Shown in pieces: positions 31,927 through 43,430 of a stretch of 64,000 bases of DNA. The DNA lies in contig CM064502.1 of assembly GCA_032716605.1 (NCBI GenBank), forward strand, positions 59,108,421 through 59,172,420, given 5' to 3'. This DNA comes from Paralithodes platypus. Lineage: Eukaryota > Arthropoda > Malacostraca > Decapoda > Lithodidae. Position numbers and translations under genes: made by a program. Position 1 is the stretch's first letter, and the number at the start of each line of letters is the position of its first letter. Below the pieces are notes generated by a model. The model made no database searches. It was not told where the DNA came from and worked only from the letters and a program-made list of their open reading frames with translations.

Positions 31927-33788
31927 TAGAACCCCTACCACACACACACACACACCCCTACCACACACACACACACACACAAAATCCTAGGAGTAAAATA
32001 CAACACCCAAATGACGTTCAAACAGCACACCACAAACACGAAAAAGAAACTGACACCTTACCTTACCTTTTGATACCTTTTGATGTGTTCGCGGCACCAA
32101 GGAGCGCGACGCCCCTCGTTATGGGTGGTGATTTGGTGCAGTAGACTGTTTGAAGCGACAGCTCGCTCCCTTGCGAGGATGGGCTCGTCTGGCACTTTTT
32201 GCAGTTCGACATCTAGGGCTCTCTTGAAGTTGTCTAACGAGATGTCCCTCATGTCTCTTACTCGCCGTGGGAGTTTGTTGAAGAGACGTGGGCCTCTGTG
32301 TGATAACCAGCCCTCTCGCAGAGAGCCCATAGCACCCCTGTTATTCATCCGGGGGATTTCGCATTCCCAGCCTCTCCTATCACTGAATTTCATGACTATC
32401 GGAGGATGTAGGTTTGGTACTAAACCCTCTGCGATTTTCCACGTGTATATTATTAGGTAACGTTCTCTTCTACGTTCCAGTGAGTACAGATTCAGTGCTC
32501 TTAAACGCTCCCAATGGTGTAGATGTTTTATCGAACTTATATGCGAAGTGAAATTTCTTTGTACACTCTCTACGTCATTTATTTCACCTGCTTTGTATGG
32601 GGATGTTAATACGCTACAGTATTCAAGCCGCGGTAGCACTAGAGATTTGAAGAGCGTTATCATAGGCAATTCACCGCGTGTTTTAAAAGTACGCAGAATC
32701 CAACCCGTTAGACGTTTCGCAGCCGCCACTTTGACCTGGTTATGTACTTTGAAACCCATATTTTCAGACATTAATACCCCAAGGGCTTTCACACTGTCTT
32801 TCCGTTCTATTATGTGGTTAGATTCTGTTAAGTAATTTGTAATTTCTTTAACACCATTATTATCTCCGTACCGTATTCATTGGAATTTTTCCTCATTGAA
32901 ATGCATGTTGTTTTCCCTGGTCCACTGGAACACTGCATTCCACTACCCAGACTTAACGCCCTCAGATCACTTGCCCACACAAAATTTGGACACAACAAAG
33001 AAACCACCACCACAGTCTACAAACAATACATAAGATCAGTTATGGAATACGCAAGCCCGGCCTGGGCTTCCAACCTAGCTCAAACACATCATAAGACCTT
33101 ACAGACCATTCAAAATAAAGCCCTGAAAATCATCACAGGATGCACAGCTACGACACCCACAGATCACCTACATCAAGAAACCAAAGTCCTCAAAGTCAAA
33201 GATCATCTAGACATGAGAGGCACACAATTCCTGGCAGCAGCCTCCACGAATCAACACCACCCACTACACTACATGGCTACACACCCACAGACACCAAGAA
33301 ATATCAAAACAACACCCAGCACACACTATCACACACAAATACTGTCTTCTCTCCCTCCCTGCCCACCCCAAACCAACTTCCGGAAGCACATCCATACTCA
33401 TATCACTCGCCGTTCCATTCACTCACTCATAGACAACACGCAGCTGCAAGCACGACCTCCCGAAATCCATCCTTCTGAATCCTCCCTTCCTCGCGAGGAC
33501 AGAGTCCACCTGGCCAGGCTGAGATGCGGACACCATCCGGCTCTTCTGAGCTATCAGAAGAGACTGGATGACTCCGTCGTCGACACCTGCCCGGGTTGTA
33601 ACACAGCACCCCATACCATTAAACACATCATAGAAGACTGCATTTCACACAACCACTTATGCCAACAACACAATTTACACTCTTTGAAAGCTCTGTGGAA
33701 AAGCCCGACCATGGCCATGGCCTTCCTTAGGGACTCGGGGCTGTTCGGCCAGGTAGCTTAGGGAACAACAACAACAACAACAACAACA
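31927..33788 (+). mobile_element. Non-LTR family 1 copy, interrupted by a nested element
   Basis: ACTATAAATGT occurs at 31916-31926 and 33789-33799 as target duplication, and the CAA tail precedes the right copy. 31980-32057 and 32945-33761 match 10215-11121. The right part stays open: SPAWASNLAQTHHKTLQTIQ, then CPGCNTAPHTIKHIIEDC, to SGLFGQVA and the stop at 33759-33761. It lacks the GGCCTA insertion and stop seen at 10396. The left end begins with CA-rich simple sequence. Confidence 0.9.
32058..32944 (-). mobile_element. CR1/Jockey-like non-LTR insertion nested in family 1
   Basis: A minus-strand frame (32792-32058) encodes the RT thumb and tail: LGVLMSENMGFKVHNQVKVA, LVLPRLEYCSVLTSPYKAG, then LFNKLPRRVRDM and DNFKRALD before the stop. 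The 3' end is (GGTAA)-type short repeats (TTACCTTACC at 32058). The host sequence is cut between GACACC (32057) and CAGACTTA (32948), with a 3-bp ACC repeated. The copy is 5' truncated. Confidence 0.9.
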
Positions 33789-33865
33789 ACTATAAATGTA
33801 CCCTCCAGTACCAGGCATTGTGGCCAAAATGGCTTCAGAGTCCAGAGAGAACACCCTCTCATCCT

Positions 33866-34440
33866 GAAAGTTGTTGTTGTTGTTCCCCAGGCTGTCTGGC
33901 CGAACAGCCCCAAGGTTTTGAGCAAGGCCAAGGCCATAAACGAGCACCCCCACAAAACCCTCCCTGCGTACCACTAACAAGGCCTGGGTGACCGAAGCCA
34001 CTCCAAAGCAGGGAGCTGAGGAGGGTGCGGATACACCCGGGAAACCAAAGCCCCACCCAAGGCCCTATGCCCCTCAGCAATTATGAAGGGAAAGTTGAGG
34101 GGCAAGGGAAAAATGTGACGCTTTGGCTCCCAATCTGCCAACTTCTAGGTTGGCAGTAGGGAGGTCAATCCACGGAAAAGACGCCGTCACTTGAGATCTA
34201 GAAGATATATAAGTAAAAGGAACAGTCAGAGTAAGCTATGGGTATGGCAGAGATCGCTCAGCTCACACTCTGATAGACCAGCCCATCACCACATGACTAG
34301 AACCCAATCCTCTCAGCATCAGCTAGGGAAGGCCCTAGAAAGCCACCTTTGGCGGGGGGATAGCTCCCCTATTTCAACTCCTTTCGGGGTTGGGCACCTG
34401 CCCTCACCCTGAAAGTTGGAGGAGTACTTAGCCAGCTAGC
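33866..34440 (-). mobile_element. Diverged element sharing the family 1 CAA tail
   Basis: Starts GTTGTTGTTGTTCCCCAGGC with GGCCGAACAGCCCC, the complement of the family 1 end, but the rest (GGCCAAGGCCATAAACGAGC and onward) matches only 52805-53025. It may be a SINE that borrowed the LINE tail, or a diverged LINE. No ORF survives. Confidence 0.55.
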
Positions 34441-35291
34441 CTGTGGGAGCTTAGATACAAGCTGAGAAGTGTTGCCAATGTTTCAGAGCAGTGCGTACAA
34501 GTCATGGTACCAGGTACCGCTCGATACAGGCAGTTACAAGGACCGCATAGTACTGACGGAAGTCCTCCGTCGCTGGTACTGACGAGTTACTTTTTTACTG
34601 ACGGCAAACCACCGTCGCTGGTACAGTAAGGGTGAAACATTACAGATATTTCAAACACACAAACTTTGATATTTGCTTCATTTACTTTCTAATTTATATA
34701 CAGTATGTTATTATATTTTAGTATTGTAGCCCTCTCCTCATTTGCCCTCCCTCATTATTTATCTTCGGTAATTTGGATCTAGTAAAAGTAAATAAATAAA
34801 TAAATATAAGATAAAAGGTGTCATAATTAAGTTCAATAATTCAAGATTGATTTATATATTTTTGACATATTTCTATTATTTATATATACAACAAACATTC
34901 TATAATCTATATACTCATAAAACATAGTGTCTTCACTAAGTATTTTGTTTTCCTATGAGGCTTGTTTTGTGGGTTTATTTTTATTATAGGTTATAGCTTT
35001 TTAGTATATATAATTACTGGCAATGGTTTAAATTTATATCTGATTTAATATTTATCTTTTATCTCTTTATTCATCATTCATCATCATTTCTGAGTACTAT
35101 ATTAATTGATTATTTAACATATATCTTCTCTTTGCCTTATTTTTTATTTCTTCCTTAATTTTCTTGTTCTTTTCCTTCGTTTCCTTTATTTTGAAAGTTT
35201 TACATCATAATAATCTCTTACTGATGACAATTTGTGCGTACCCTATTGATTGATTCCATATATATGTGTCCCTCCGTGTGTCTCCCTACAG
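34441..35291. other. AT-rich intron before the zinc-finger exon
   Basis: CTGACGG and CCGTCGCTGGTACTGACG-type duplicated motifs lie at 34549-34625. A diverged Penelope-like tail ends at 35205 (GAAAGTTTTACATCATAAT). The acceptor TGTGTCTCCCTACAG ends at 35291. Confidence 0.5.
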
Positions 35292-37285
35292 ACGGTCCGG
35301 GGATGCAGCGTCCGGACACCATCGACGAGGACGGCAACATCTTTGAGCCACAGATTATACTGAAGGACGGGATGATGGTCAAGAACGAGCCAGGTAAGGT
35401 CGGAGAGGGCGGGGGTATGATGCACACGGGGGAGAACGGGCCCCTTCCCCCCGGGGCTATGGACCCGAACTCCTCAAACGGGGCCTCGGGGATCCAGATT
35501 CTTGGCCCGCGTCCTATATTATCCAAGGAGGAGATAGAGAAGCGACGTGAGTACTACAACAACCACAAGAACAAGATCAAGTACGTCTGCCATTACTGCC
35601 AGGTACACTTCTACCACAAGCCAAACTTTGACTTTCACATCTCCAAGCTGGAACAGACCGGGAAGTGCAAGATCTTCGAGAAGATGAACAACCTGTATCT
35701 CTGCGAGTCCTGCGGCGAAGGGTTCTCATGGCGGGAGAAACTGGAGAAACACCTGCGTCTGGCGGAGCAACACGGTACACACAACCAGAAGGAACTTCTC
35801 ATATTTGGCGACTTTCAATGTAACATGTGCGGGAAGACTTTCAACAAACGCACCACCTACCTCCAACACGTCAAGTGGCACGAGGACCGGGAGGATATAC
35901 CTTGCGTTATATGCGGCACCATGTTCAAGCAGACGGACCTACGCTCACATCTTATGGAGGTCCACAGTAATGACAGCCTCCCGTGCTGTTATTGTGGTAA
36001 GTTGTTCACCGGCCGTAAGTACCTGGAGAAACACGAGTTGGTCCACCAGGGGGGCAACTTCCCATGTCCGGAGTGTGGTAAAACATTCAGTCAGAAGTCC
36101 AATATGCAGCAACATCTCAAGACTCACACGATGGATAAAGATTATTCCTGCGAGCACTGTGGCCAGACCTTCAATCAGCGTGCTGGCCTCTGTCAGCACC
36201 TCAAGAAACATTTTGGACCCACAGAGTTCAATGACGAGTGCGAGGTATGTGGCCAGTACTTCTCCAACGACTATAATCTCAAAGTCCACAAGAAGAAGGT
36301 CCATAATATGCCTGTTGAGGGAGTCCCTGATGACATGTCTGACCACCCTCAGTACCTGAGCTCCACCATATCCTCACACCTCTCTGAAGACATCCGAGAG
36401 AAGGCCTACGGTGCCGCCAACAATGCTGTCAAGAACATGCTGGGCATGTCCTTGGGATCGTCGGTAAGTTTAGGTCTGAGTATGAAGCAGGAACAAGGTA
36501 ACACGGACGCCATGGATGAGTCGCAGCTACACATGCGCGACACAGGTCCCCACATGAATGACATGAGACATATGGAGCGTCGCGACACACCCGCCAACAT
36601 GATGAAGGACCCTCTGGAGTCGGAGGAACACATGCGCATGACACAACATCACTCCATGGCTGTCAATGAGGACGCTCTGCACATGCCCCAGGACCTAACA
36701 CGCATGACTGCCAGTCAGGCTCACATGAGTGACGACTCTGGTCGCATGTCAGCCGCACCACAGTCCCCCCTCATCCCCGCACCACAGTCACACATGAGTG
36801 ATATGAGAAACTCTGCTACAGACAGTCCAGGACGTATCACAGACACACCACACATGTCTGATAATCTGGGGCGTATGGCGGCGGAGAACTTTGGTCGTAT
36901 GACAGGCACTCCAGGCGGATACTTAGCCGAGCACCTGCGCCGAATGGCCGAGAACCAGACCCGGATGTCTGATTCCATGTCCCACTACGATGAGAGAGAA
37001 AACTACAGCCGTCTAGGGGACAACCTGCGCACCATGAGCCGAGGTAGTGCTGCAGACCCAATGGGACGCCTGGGGGATAACCTTGGGCGGATGACTGATA
37101 ATCTTAGTCACATGGGGGTGATCCGGCCCACACAGACCCCCTCCAGCACCCCACAATGGCCCCCACACATGCAGAACCACGCAACACTGGAGGGTATGAA
37201 CCAATCCCCCCAGGCCAGCCAGCACACACTCTACCCACTACCCTTCTGGCCCTACGAGACATCCCTGCGACAATACCATCACTGA
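35292..37285 (+). CDS. Terminal exon: eight C2H2-type zinc fingers and Met-rich tail
   Basis: After the acceptor CTCCCTACAG, AC completes Tyr from the AT-hook exon, then 663 codons and stop. Zinc fingers lie at 35588-36304: a variant first finger (CHYC with one clear His and a later Cys), CESC, CNMC, CVIC, CCYC, CPEC, CEHC and CEVC. All but the first have two zinc His. The linkers are longer than TGEKP, so this is not a KRAB-type array. DNA binding in the nucleus is expected. The tail (to 37285) is rich in Met, with degenerate HMSDxxGRM units, and has SUMO-like VKNE and MKQE sites. CCAG|GTAAGG at 35394 (phase 1) and TCG|GTAAGT at 36464 are strong internal donors that could yield isoforms. An upstream in-frame ATG at 35234 lies before the acceptor and is probably intronic. 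Confidence 0.85.
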
Positions 37286-37530
37286 GATGGGCAGGACTAC
37301 ACAGCGCCCAGTCACCACCACAGTCCAGAGTACCATCATAGTCCCGATTACCAGTACTGAGTAACGGGATCGATTGTGGTGGTGTGGTGAATTCATTGCT
37401 AAGTCACCACCGCAGTCGCCATTACCAGTATTGAGTAATGCGGTCGACTGTGGTGGTGTGGTGAATTAAATGCTGAGTCACCACTACAATGCCAGCTCCG
37501 AGTGTATGAGGTGATATAGTCTGTTTTTCT

Positions 37531-37706
37531 TTCCAGCTGATGGTAAATTGAATCCCTTAGCATCTGATTTTTCAATTCCTAATGGGAAAATATGACACTG
37601 CTAAGTCTCGGCTTCATATTGCCAAGTTTTCATAATCAACAAAAAATTTCGCTACAAAATCTTGGTAATAGCCGAGTTATTAGGATGGCGAGAATGCAAT
37701 TTACCA
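37531..37706. mobile_element. M4 MITE, uninterrupted
   Basis: The ends TTCCAGCTGATGGTAAATTG and CAATTTACCATCAGCTGAA are perfect inverted repeats. It is the reference empty site for 28743-29150. Confidence 0.8.
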
Positions 37707-37959
37707 TCAGCTGAACAAATAAATAGACTATAGTGGTGGTAAATTCAATCGTTGTCACTTCAGTCCCAATTACCAGTGCTGAGTATTGGCTGTTTGTGGT
37801 GGTGAGTTCAGCATTCAATTCAGCATCAAATGTTTGAATTGCAGTGGGGAAGAACGATTGTGGTGGTGAATTCAGCATCGTCACCACCAATTCAGGATTC
37901 CAGTGATAGTGGTGGTGAATTCAGCGTGAAGTAATCAACCACAGTCCACATTACCAGTG

Positions 37960-38151
37960 CAGGTCTCCCTCGATTTACGATTGGGTTACGTTCCTGAAAA
38001 CCCGATCTAAAATGAGAAAATCGTATAGCAAACCCTACAATTAATGGGGTAAATGGGGATTCGTTCTTGGACCAGCCAAAATCAAACACCAATCACCTGA
38101 AAACCTATAATAATATCGTAAATTAGGGCATTGGATAGTGAGGGAGACCTG
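37960..38151 (+). mobile_element. M1 MITE
   Basis: CAGGTCTCCCTCGATTTACG to GAGGGAGACCTG, about 192 bp. TA follows on the right, TG precedes on the left. Confidence 0.85.
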
Positions 38152-38486
38152 TACACAGTGTACAGTACTTAAGTCTGTATTTTCGGCGATTTGGTGGTTA
38201 ATTCAATATTTATACACCACCATACTCCTGAAATCTATTCCTGAATTTTAGAAAATTTTGTGATTAATTTGGCGCCAATTCACCACCATAATCCGAGGTT
38301 CTAGTACTGAATTTTTGGCTATTGTGGCGATAAATTCAGCGTCGAGTAGGAATTGTGAGAATTTGACAGTTTGTTAGAAGAGAGATCCGTGTGAGGAGGA
38401 TCTTTATATTTACGACTCCCGGCTGTACGACTACAGTTTATGTCATCATTAAGAACCCCTCGCATGGCATATTTCTCCTATACCCT

Positions 38487-38695
38487 GTTTCAAATTAGTA
38501 GTCCAGATATCGTGAACCATAACCTCTGTAACTCAAAAAGGACTAGAGCAAATGGGCTGTAACTTTCCACGCCGATTCCCTGGCTGACACGTCCCAAATA
38601 GTAGACATATTAGCTCGATTACTCTAGTCGTTTGTGAGTTATACAGGTTAATGTTCAAGAGTTTTGGCCTACTTACTTGGAACAGGGTATAGTAT
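38487..38695. mobile_element. M6 palindromic MITE
   Basis: Inner arms AACCTCTGTAACTCAAAAAG and TTTGTGAGTTATACAGGTTA, with outer arms CCCTGTTTCAAATTAGTAG and TACTTGGAACAGGGT, pair imperfectly. Confidence 0.65.
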
Positions 38696-38947
38696 GGTGT
38701 CTGATTGGTAGCCCAGTCCGGAATTCAAGAACGGAATTTCGGCGGGTCGGTGAATTTAACGACTTGAGCAATGGAATGCAGAAAATAGTGAATTCATCCT
38801 AAGCTGTGAGTCCAACTGAGCCTTGAATTCGCTCAGAGTCCCCATATGGAGGCAGTCGTGAATACAAAAACAGAGTGATAAATTCAATGCCCTTGCTGTG
38901 GAATCCGAAGCCAGTCAGTCGCTGAGAACCCTGAACTTTTGTGTTTG

Positions 38948-39325
38948 TTGAATTCAAGAACGTTTGCTGTGAATTTGAGGACTTGAGTGAATTCAATAAA
39001 GTAAAAAATTATGTGAAAAATTGACATGTTGAATTCAAGAATGTTTTTGTGAATTTAAGGACAAGGGAATTCAATAAAGTAAAACAAATTGTGAAAAATT
39101 GACGTGTTGAATTCAAGAACGTTTGTATGAAGTCAAGGACGAGTGAATTCAACAAAGTAAAAAAAAAACATGAAAAATTTACATTTTGAATTCAAGAACG
39201 TTTTTGTGAAGTAGAGGACAAGTGAATTCAACAAAGTAAAAATTTATGTGAAAAATTGACGAGTTGAATTCAAGAACATTTATGTGAAGTCGAGGACAAG
39301 TGAATTCAACGAAGCTAAAAATATA
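38948..39325 (+). repeat. About 80-bp tandem array, five units
   Basis: The unit is TTGAATTCAAGAACGTTT, then GTGAAGTCAAGGACAAGTG, then AATTCAACAAAGTAAAA, then ATGTGAAAAATTGAC. Each unit holds two GAATTC sites. The upstream sequence from 38700 has single degenerate units. Confidence 0.85.
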
Positions 39326-40234
39326 TATAAACAACTGACTGGCTTGTCATATCGGCTCCACAGCTTTACTCTTAAAGCATAAGGGAGATGCTATTTTTAT
39401 TGATTTTTATATAATTTAAATACCCTGTGTGTTTGTGTGTGTGTGTGTGCGTGTGCGTGTCCTTTCCGGCTTGTTTCCACACTAAGTCTCCCAATTATTC
39501 CGGGGGACTGATTGTATGATTATAAAGGTTCCTACATTGCTATTATAACATTGGCCCACTCGGTACCGGTGCCGTCCTTTTTAACTATAATCTGGCTACC
39601 GTTAGACGATTTTAGCCAGTTTAAAAAGGGTCTCCAGCGATTAACAGGTTTCGAACTAAGGGCCTCTTGCTATTAACAGGCTTCAAACTCTCTCAATTTA
39701 CCTTTTTTACTACCACAGATCCTTTTTAAGCTGCACCAAATCATCAAATATAGCTAGGATTGAATGAAAAGGATGTCTCCGGTACAGAAAGGGTTAACCA
39801 GAGAGCGAGAGAGAGAGAGAATTCGTGTAGTACAATTAAATAGGTTTTATGTCGTAGTGTTTAGAGCTCACTAGCCGACCAGATTTACCGAGAGTTTTAA
39901 TCGCTTGTTAGTGTACTGTAATTACATAGGGCCGACCCGAGGACGGCTGGACGGGGGCGTAGTGCGGCTCATTCAAGGTAAGGTCACCAGGACATTCTAG
40001 TACGGGTTTTTTCATGGCCGATAACCGATTTTAACCAGTTTTCCCTTATATAATAACACCCGGATCGGCCATAAAAAGACAAATTTGTCACTCGAGTAAC
40101 AAACTAGTAATAACAAAAATAATAATAATAATAATACAGTAGTTAGTTTATTATTTATTTTTGTCACAACCGCCACATTTTTCTTTACAGTTGATTCACG
40201 ATACAGTAATTCTTTACCCCATCCCATTTTTTAG
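39326..40234. other. Spacer with GT microsatellite and an M7 MITE
   Basis: (GT)n lies at 39427-39459. 39557-39797 is M7 (CGGTGCCGTCCTTTTTA ... GATGTCTCCGGTACAGAAAG then GGTTAA). The remainder shows nothing recognised. Confidence 0.5.
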
Positions 40235-40630
40235 TGCGGTTCCGGTCTCATTTCCTAATGGCGGCACTCCAGGCAACTCTCTTCAGAATAGCCTCACTTG
40301 TCAGGTTTTTTAATTCAAGATCATAAGGTCTTATCACACGTCTTTCTTGGTCTGCCCCTTGGTGTAGCTTCCTCCGCGTTCACGGTCTTGCATATTTTCA
40401 CCCAACTTAGTTCATTCATCCTCTCCACCTGTCCAAACCATCCAAGCCTGCAAGTACACATCTCATCACTGATACTCTTGATACCTAACCTTCTCCTTAG
40501 CTCTTAACTATATATCCTATCTTTCAGTTTGGTCCCACACATCCATCTCACCATTATCATCTTATGTTCCATTCTATTGCTGTCATGCACTTTGATAGGC
40601 CAGGTTTCTGCAGCATATGTCATCACACTT
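40235..40630 (-). mobile_element. Family 2 non-LTR 3' end
   Basis: The complement carries the same tail as 16640-17010 (RLGWFGHVER-type coding on the minus strand across 40385-40500, with frame breaks) and the 3' UTR with TCCTAATGGCGGCACTCCAG. It is diverged and non-coding. Confidence 0.7.
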
Positions 40631-41130
40631 TTGGGTTAATAGACTGTTGGAAGGGACGGAATGTTTCCCTGCGTAGGTGGGCTCATCTCCAACATTTAAG
40701 TTTAGCGAAAGGCTAATGACTCCAGCGGCCCCAATATGGCGGAGGTGGGTCGATCTCTTTTCCTGTAGGGTTTCTAATGTGGGGTAAAGAAACTGCTGGA
40801 ACCAACTGAAAGAAGATTAGATGACAATCTTGCACAAAGTCGTTAATCGAAAGGAGGTCCTGGCAGAAGGGTGAAAAGTGCTACTCAAATATAATAATAA
40901 TAAGCATGTTACTTATTTCTCACAAGCGCCAATTTTTCCGCAGAATTCACTGGCGCTCGAAAACTTGCAAAACGTAACAATCAACCGAATCGGCAGGAGG
41001 CTCGAGAAAATCGGTATAAAGAATGCCCTTGTGACGCTACCCATTGACGAAGCATAAACTGTACCACATTATTGTAGCCCGTAGCAAGTAACTCCACCCA
41101 GGCCGTCGGTTTCCAAAACTTTCCGCTCTG
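40631..41130. other. Unassigned
   Basis: No exon, RNA gene or repeat end was recognised. Confidence 0.4.
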
Positions 41131-41560
41131 GAAGGCTGATCATTTCCAAGTTATTTATATATTGAATTTTTTGCCGAAAGTTTTATGTGGATCCAGACGC
41201 AAGCATCTCTAAGGCTGATCGTTTCCAAGTTATTTATTTGAATTTTATACCGTATTTTTAAAGTTTTATGTGGATCCAGAAGCAAGCAACTTAAAGGCTG
41301 ATGATTTCCAAGTTATTTATTTATTTATTTATTTTTTGACCGTATTATATGTTTTTTATGGGGATCCAGGTAGCAAGCAACTCGACCAAGTCCATTGGCT
41401 TGACAAACTTTGCGCTCTCGGAGACTGATAATTCCCAAGTTACAGTATTTATATTCGACATGTTTATTCCAAAAAGTGTATTTGGGTTCGACTGAATAAC
41501 AAGAAATGCTGAAAACCCCACTAACTCCAATCATTTCCAAGTTAACGTGTTTTATTTTAC
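41131..41560. repeat. Degenerate tandem repeat, about 80-100-bp unit
   Basis: GGCTGATCATTTCCAAGTTA, TTTTATGTGGATCCAGA and AGCAAGCAACT recur four times (41131, 41208, 41296, 41420), increasingly diverged. Confidence 0.6.
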
Positions 41561-41606
41561 TTATTTATATTCCAAAAAGTGTGTTCGGATAAGACTGAAA
41601 AACAAA

Positions 41607-41906
41607 AAGTGCTGAAAACCCACTTAACTCCAAAGGTTCCCTCCTATTAGAAAACCCACTTAACTCCAAAGGTTCCCTCCTATTAGAAAACCCACTTAAC
41701 TCCAAAGGTTCCCTCCTATTAGAAAACCCACTTAACTCCAAAGGTTCCCTCCTATTAGAAAACCCACTTAACTCCAAAGGTTCCCTCCTATTAGAAAACC
41801 CACTTAACTCCAAAGGTTCCCTCCTATTAGAAAACCCACTTAACTCCAAAGGTTCCCTCCTATTAGAAAACCCACTTAACTCCAAAGGTTCCCTCCTATT
41901 AGAAAA
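41607..41906. repeat. 36-bp tandem array, eight units
   Basis: The unit AAAACCCACTTAACTCCAA then AGGTTCCCTCCTATTAG is almost invariant. Because 36 is divisible by three, the minus strand is open and reads ELSGFSNRREPL repeated. No start context, splice sites or homology support a protein. Confidence 0.9.
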
Positions 41907-41944
41907 CGTGAAAGACTCGTTCCTAGATGTCCTTATTTATATTA

Positions 41945-42392
41945 ACTTTGACCCTTTCAGTATCAAGACGCCTTTCTATCTTTGATTCTGGCACAATTTA
42001 GACGATTTTATGGAGTTTAAGAAGGATTTATTTCATTCTGAGGGTTTTTAGAACTCATATTTACCCCTTTGAATCCTAGAGGTAGATTATAAGCTGAAGA
42101 AAATAGTCTAATGGTAACCAGAATAGGATGAAAATTACGTCATTGTGCTGAAGACGTCACCGGTATAGAAAGGGTTAACTCATTCAGTACTGGCGACATC
42201 CTTTTCATTATATTCTGGCAACTATTAGACGGTTTTATTCAGTTTATGAACGATGTCTACCAGTTAAAAGATTACAGACTATCTCAATTAATCCTTTTAG
42301 CTACCACATATCCTTCCTAAGCTTCATAATATCTTGTAAATACAGTATAGCTAAATATGATTAAAAGATGTCGCCGATACAGAAGGGGTTGC
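41945..42392. mobile_element. Two adjacent M7 MITEs
   Basis: 41948-42174 and 42175-42390 lie back to back around GGGTTAACTC. Both have the CGACATCCTTTTCATTATAT / GACGTCACCGGTATAGAAAG type ends and the core CTACCACATATCCTTCCTAA (second copy). Confidence 0.65.
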
Positions 42393-42412
42393 TGTTGTCG
42401 TTTCCTATAGTC

Positions 42413-42606
42413 CTTTCATTCTAGGTTGGGCAGAAATCGTAACCCCTAACCTCTCATAACTCAAAAAGGACTAGAGTAATCAAACTAATATTTCTACCAA
42501 ATAGGAAGACTTGGCTAGGGAATATGTTTATAAATTGACAGCTCATTTGCTTTAGTCCTTTTTGAGATACAGATGTTAGAGGTTACGATTCCTGCCCAAC
42601 CTAGAA
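42413..42606. mobile_element. M6 palindromic MITE, best preserved copy
   Basis: The arms TTCATTCTAGGTTGGGCAGA and TGCCCAACCTAGAATGAA, and CTCATAACTCAAAAAGGACT against AGTCCTTTTTGAGATACAG, make a nearly perfect palindrome with about 65-bp arms. Confidence 0.85.
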
Positions 42607-42960
42607 TGAACAGACTAGTTTTGTGGTTTTGCGAGGAGGTTAGCGGCAAGAGAGGTACAAGAGAGACATTGCCAAGTTTTCACCATCGGATAATTGATGT
42701 AAATTCTGTCAATTTCATGGATATTGTATTTACATGTTATATTTTGTTATGGAATAGTGTATGTTACTATGTTGATGAAATATTTTGGAGCTTGCCAATG
42801 TTAAGTTATACTGATGTTAAAGTCTTCTTTTCATTAAATAATGCGGAGGTTGCTGGTATAAAATTTTGCTTTGTTAATGATGTAATATTGAGGTTGCTGT
42901 ACAGTACTAAAGAGTAATTTATGTACATCTGGTTGGGAAGAGCACACCCGCTACTATTAA
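42607..42960. other. Unassigned
   Basis: An open frame on the plus strand (to 42917) begins inside the M6 arm and has no domain. It is likely chance. Confidence 0.4.
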
Positions 42961-43430
42961 CGCTGGTGTCACGCGGCCGCTTTTCCCGGCAAATTTCGAT
43001 GAGCAAGTTTTTTTCTCGTACAGGTCTCCCTCGATTTATGATTGGGTTACGTTCCTGAAAACCCGATCATAGATAGAAAAATCGTCTAGCGAACCCTAAA
43101 ATTAATTGGGTAAATGGGGATCCGTTCTCGGACCAGCCCAAACCCAAACCCAAACACACCTATTTATAATAATATTGTAAATTAGGTGCATCGGATAGTG
43201 AGGGAGCTTTTTTTTTTTTTTTTAGGCTCTTTTGCATTGGAATTGGAAACTAGATCGAATGTAAATTATTATTTAAAATGTAAAACTTGCAAACCAAGAA
43301 AACCAAAACTGGGACAAAGACAATAGGCAGTTTAGTTCTTTATAGCTTAAATTATGAAGCTGCCGGACTACAATTGCCCGAGAAAATTGAGGGAAAACTA
43401 GGTCGTGTGACACCGTCTTGATGAGATAAT
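42961..43430. mobile_element. M3 MITE hosting an M1 fragment and a Penelope-like tail
   Basis: The M3 ends GGTGTCACGCGGCCGCTTTT (42964) and CTAGGTCGTGTGACACCGTC (43408-43427) bracket M1 from 43021 (CAGGTCTCCCTCGATTTATG), which is cut at 43206 where a T-run follows, and a PLE tail at 43276-43325 (AAATGTAAAACTTGCAAACC). Confidence 0.7.

Larger units (their letters stand above)
37286..38486. repeat. 3' flank with degenerate GTGGTGGTGAATTCAGC repeats
   Basis: Just past the stop codon, units with CACCACCACAGTCC, ATTACCAGTACTGAGTA and TGTGGTGGTGAATTCA recur in both senses to about 38350. They make imperfect hairpins and contribute many EcoRI sites. AATAAA at about 37718 could serve as poly(A) signal but lies next to an M4 end. 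M4 and M1 are inserted (separate entries). Confidence 0.6.

Noticed and set aside
32880..33761. Host gene encoding 293 residues on the plus strand
   Set aside because: It is the C-terminal part of the family 1 non-LTR ORF, within a target duplication.
41565..41885. Minus-strand protein of 12-residue repeats
   Set aside because: A consequence of the 36-bp array. No start context, splice sites or second locus.
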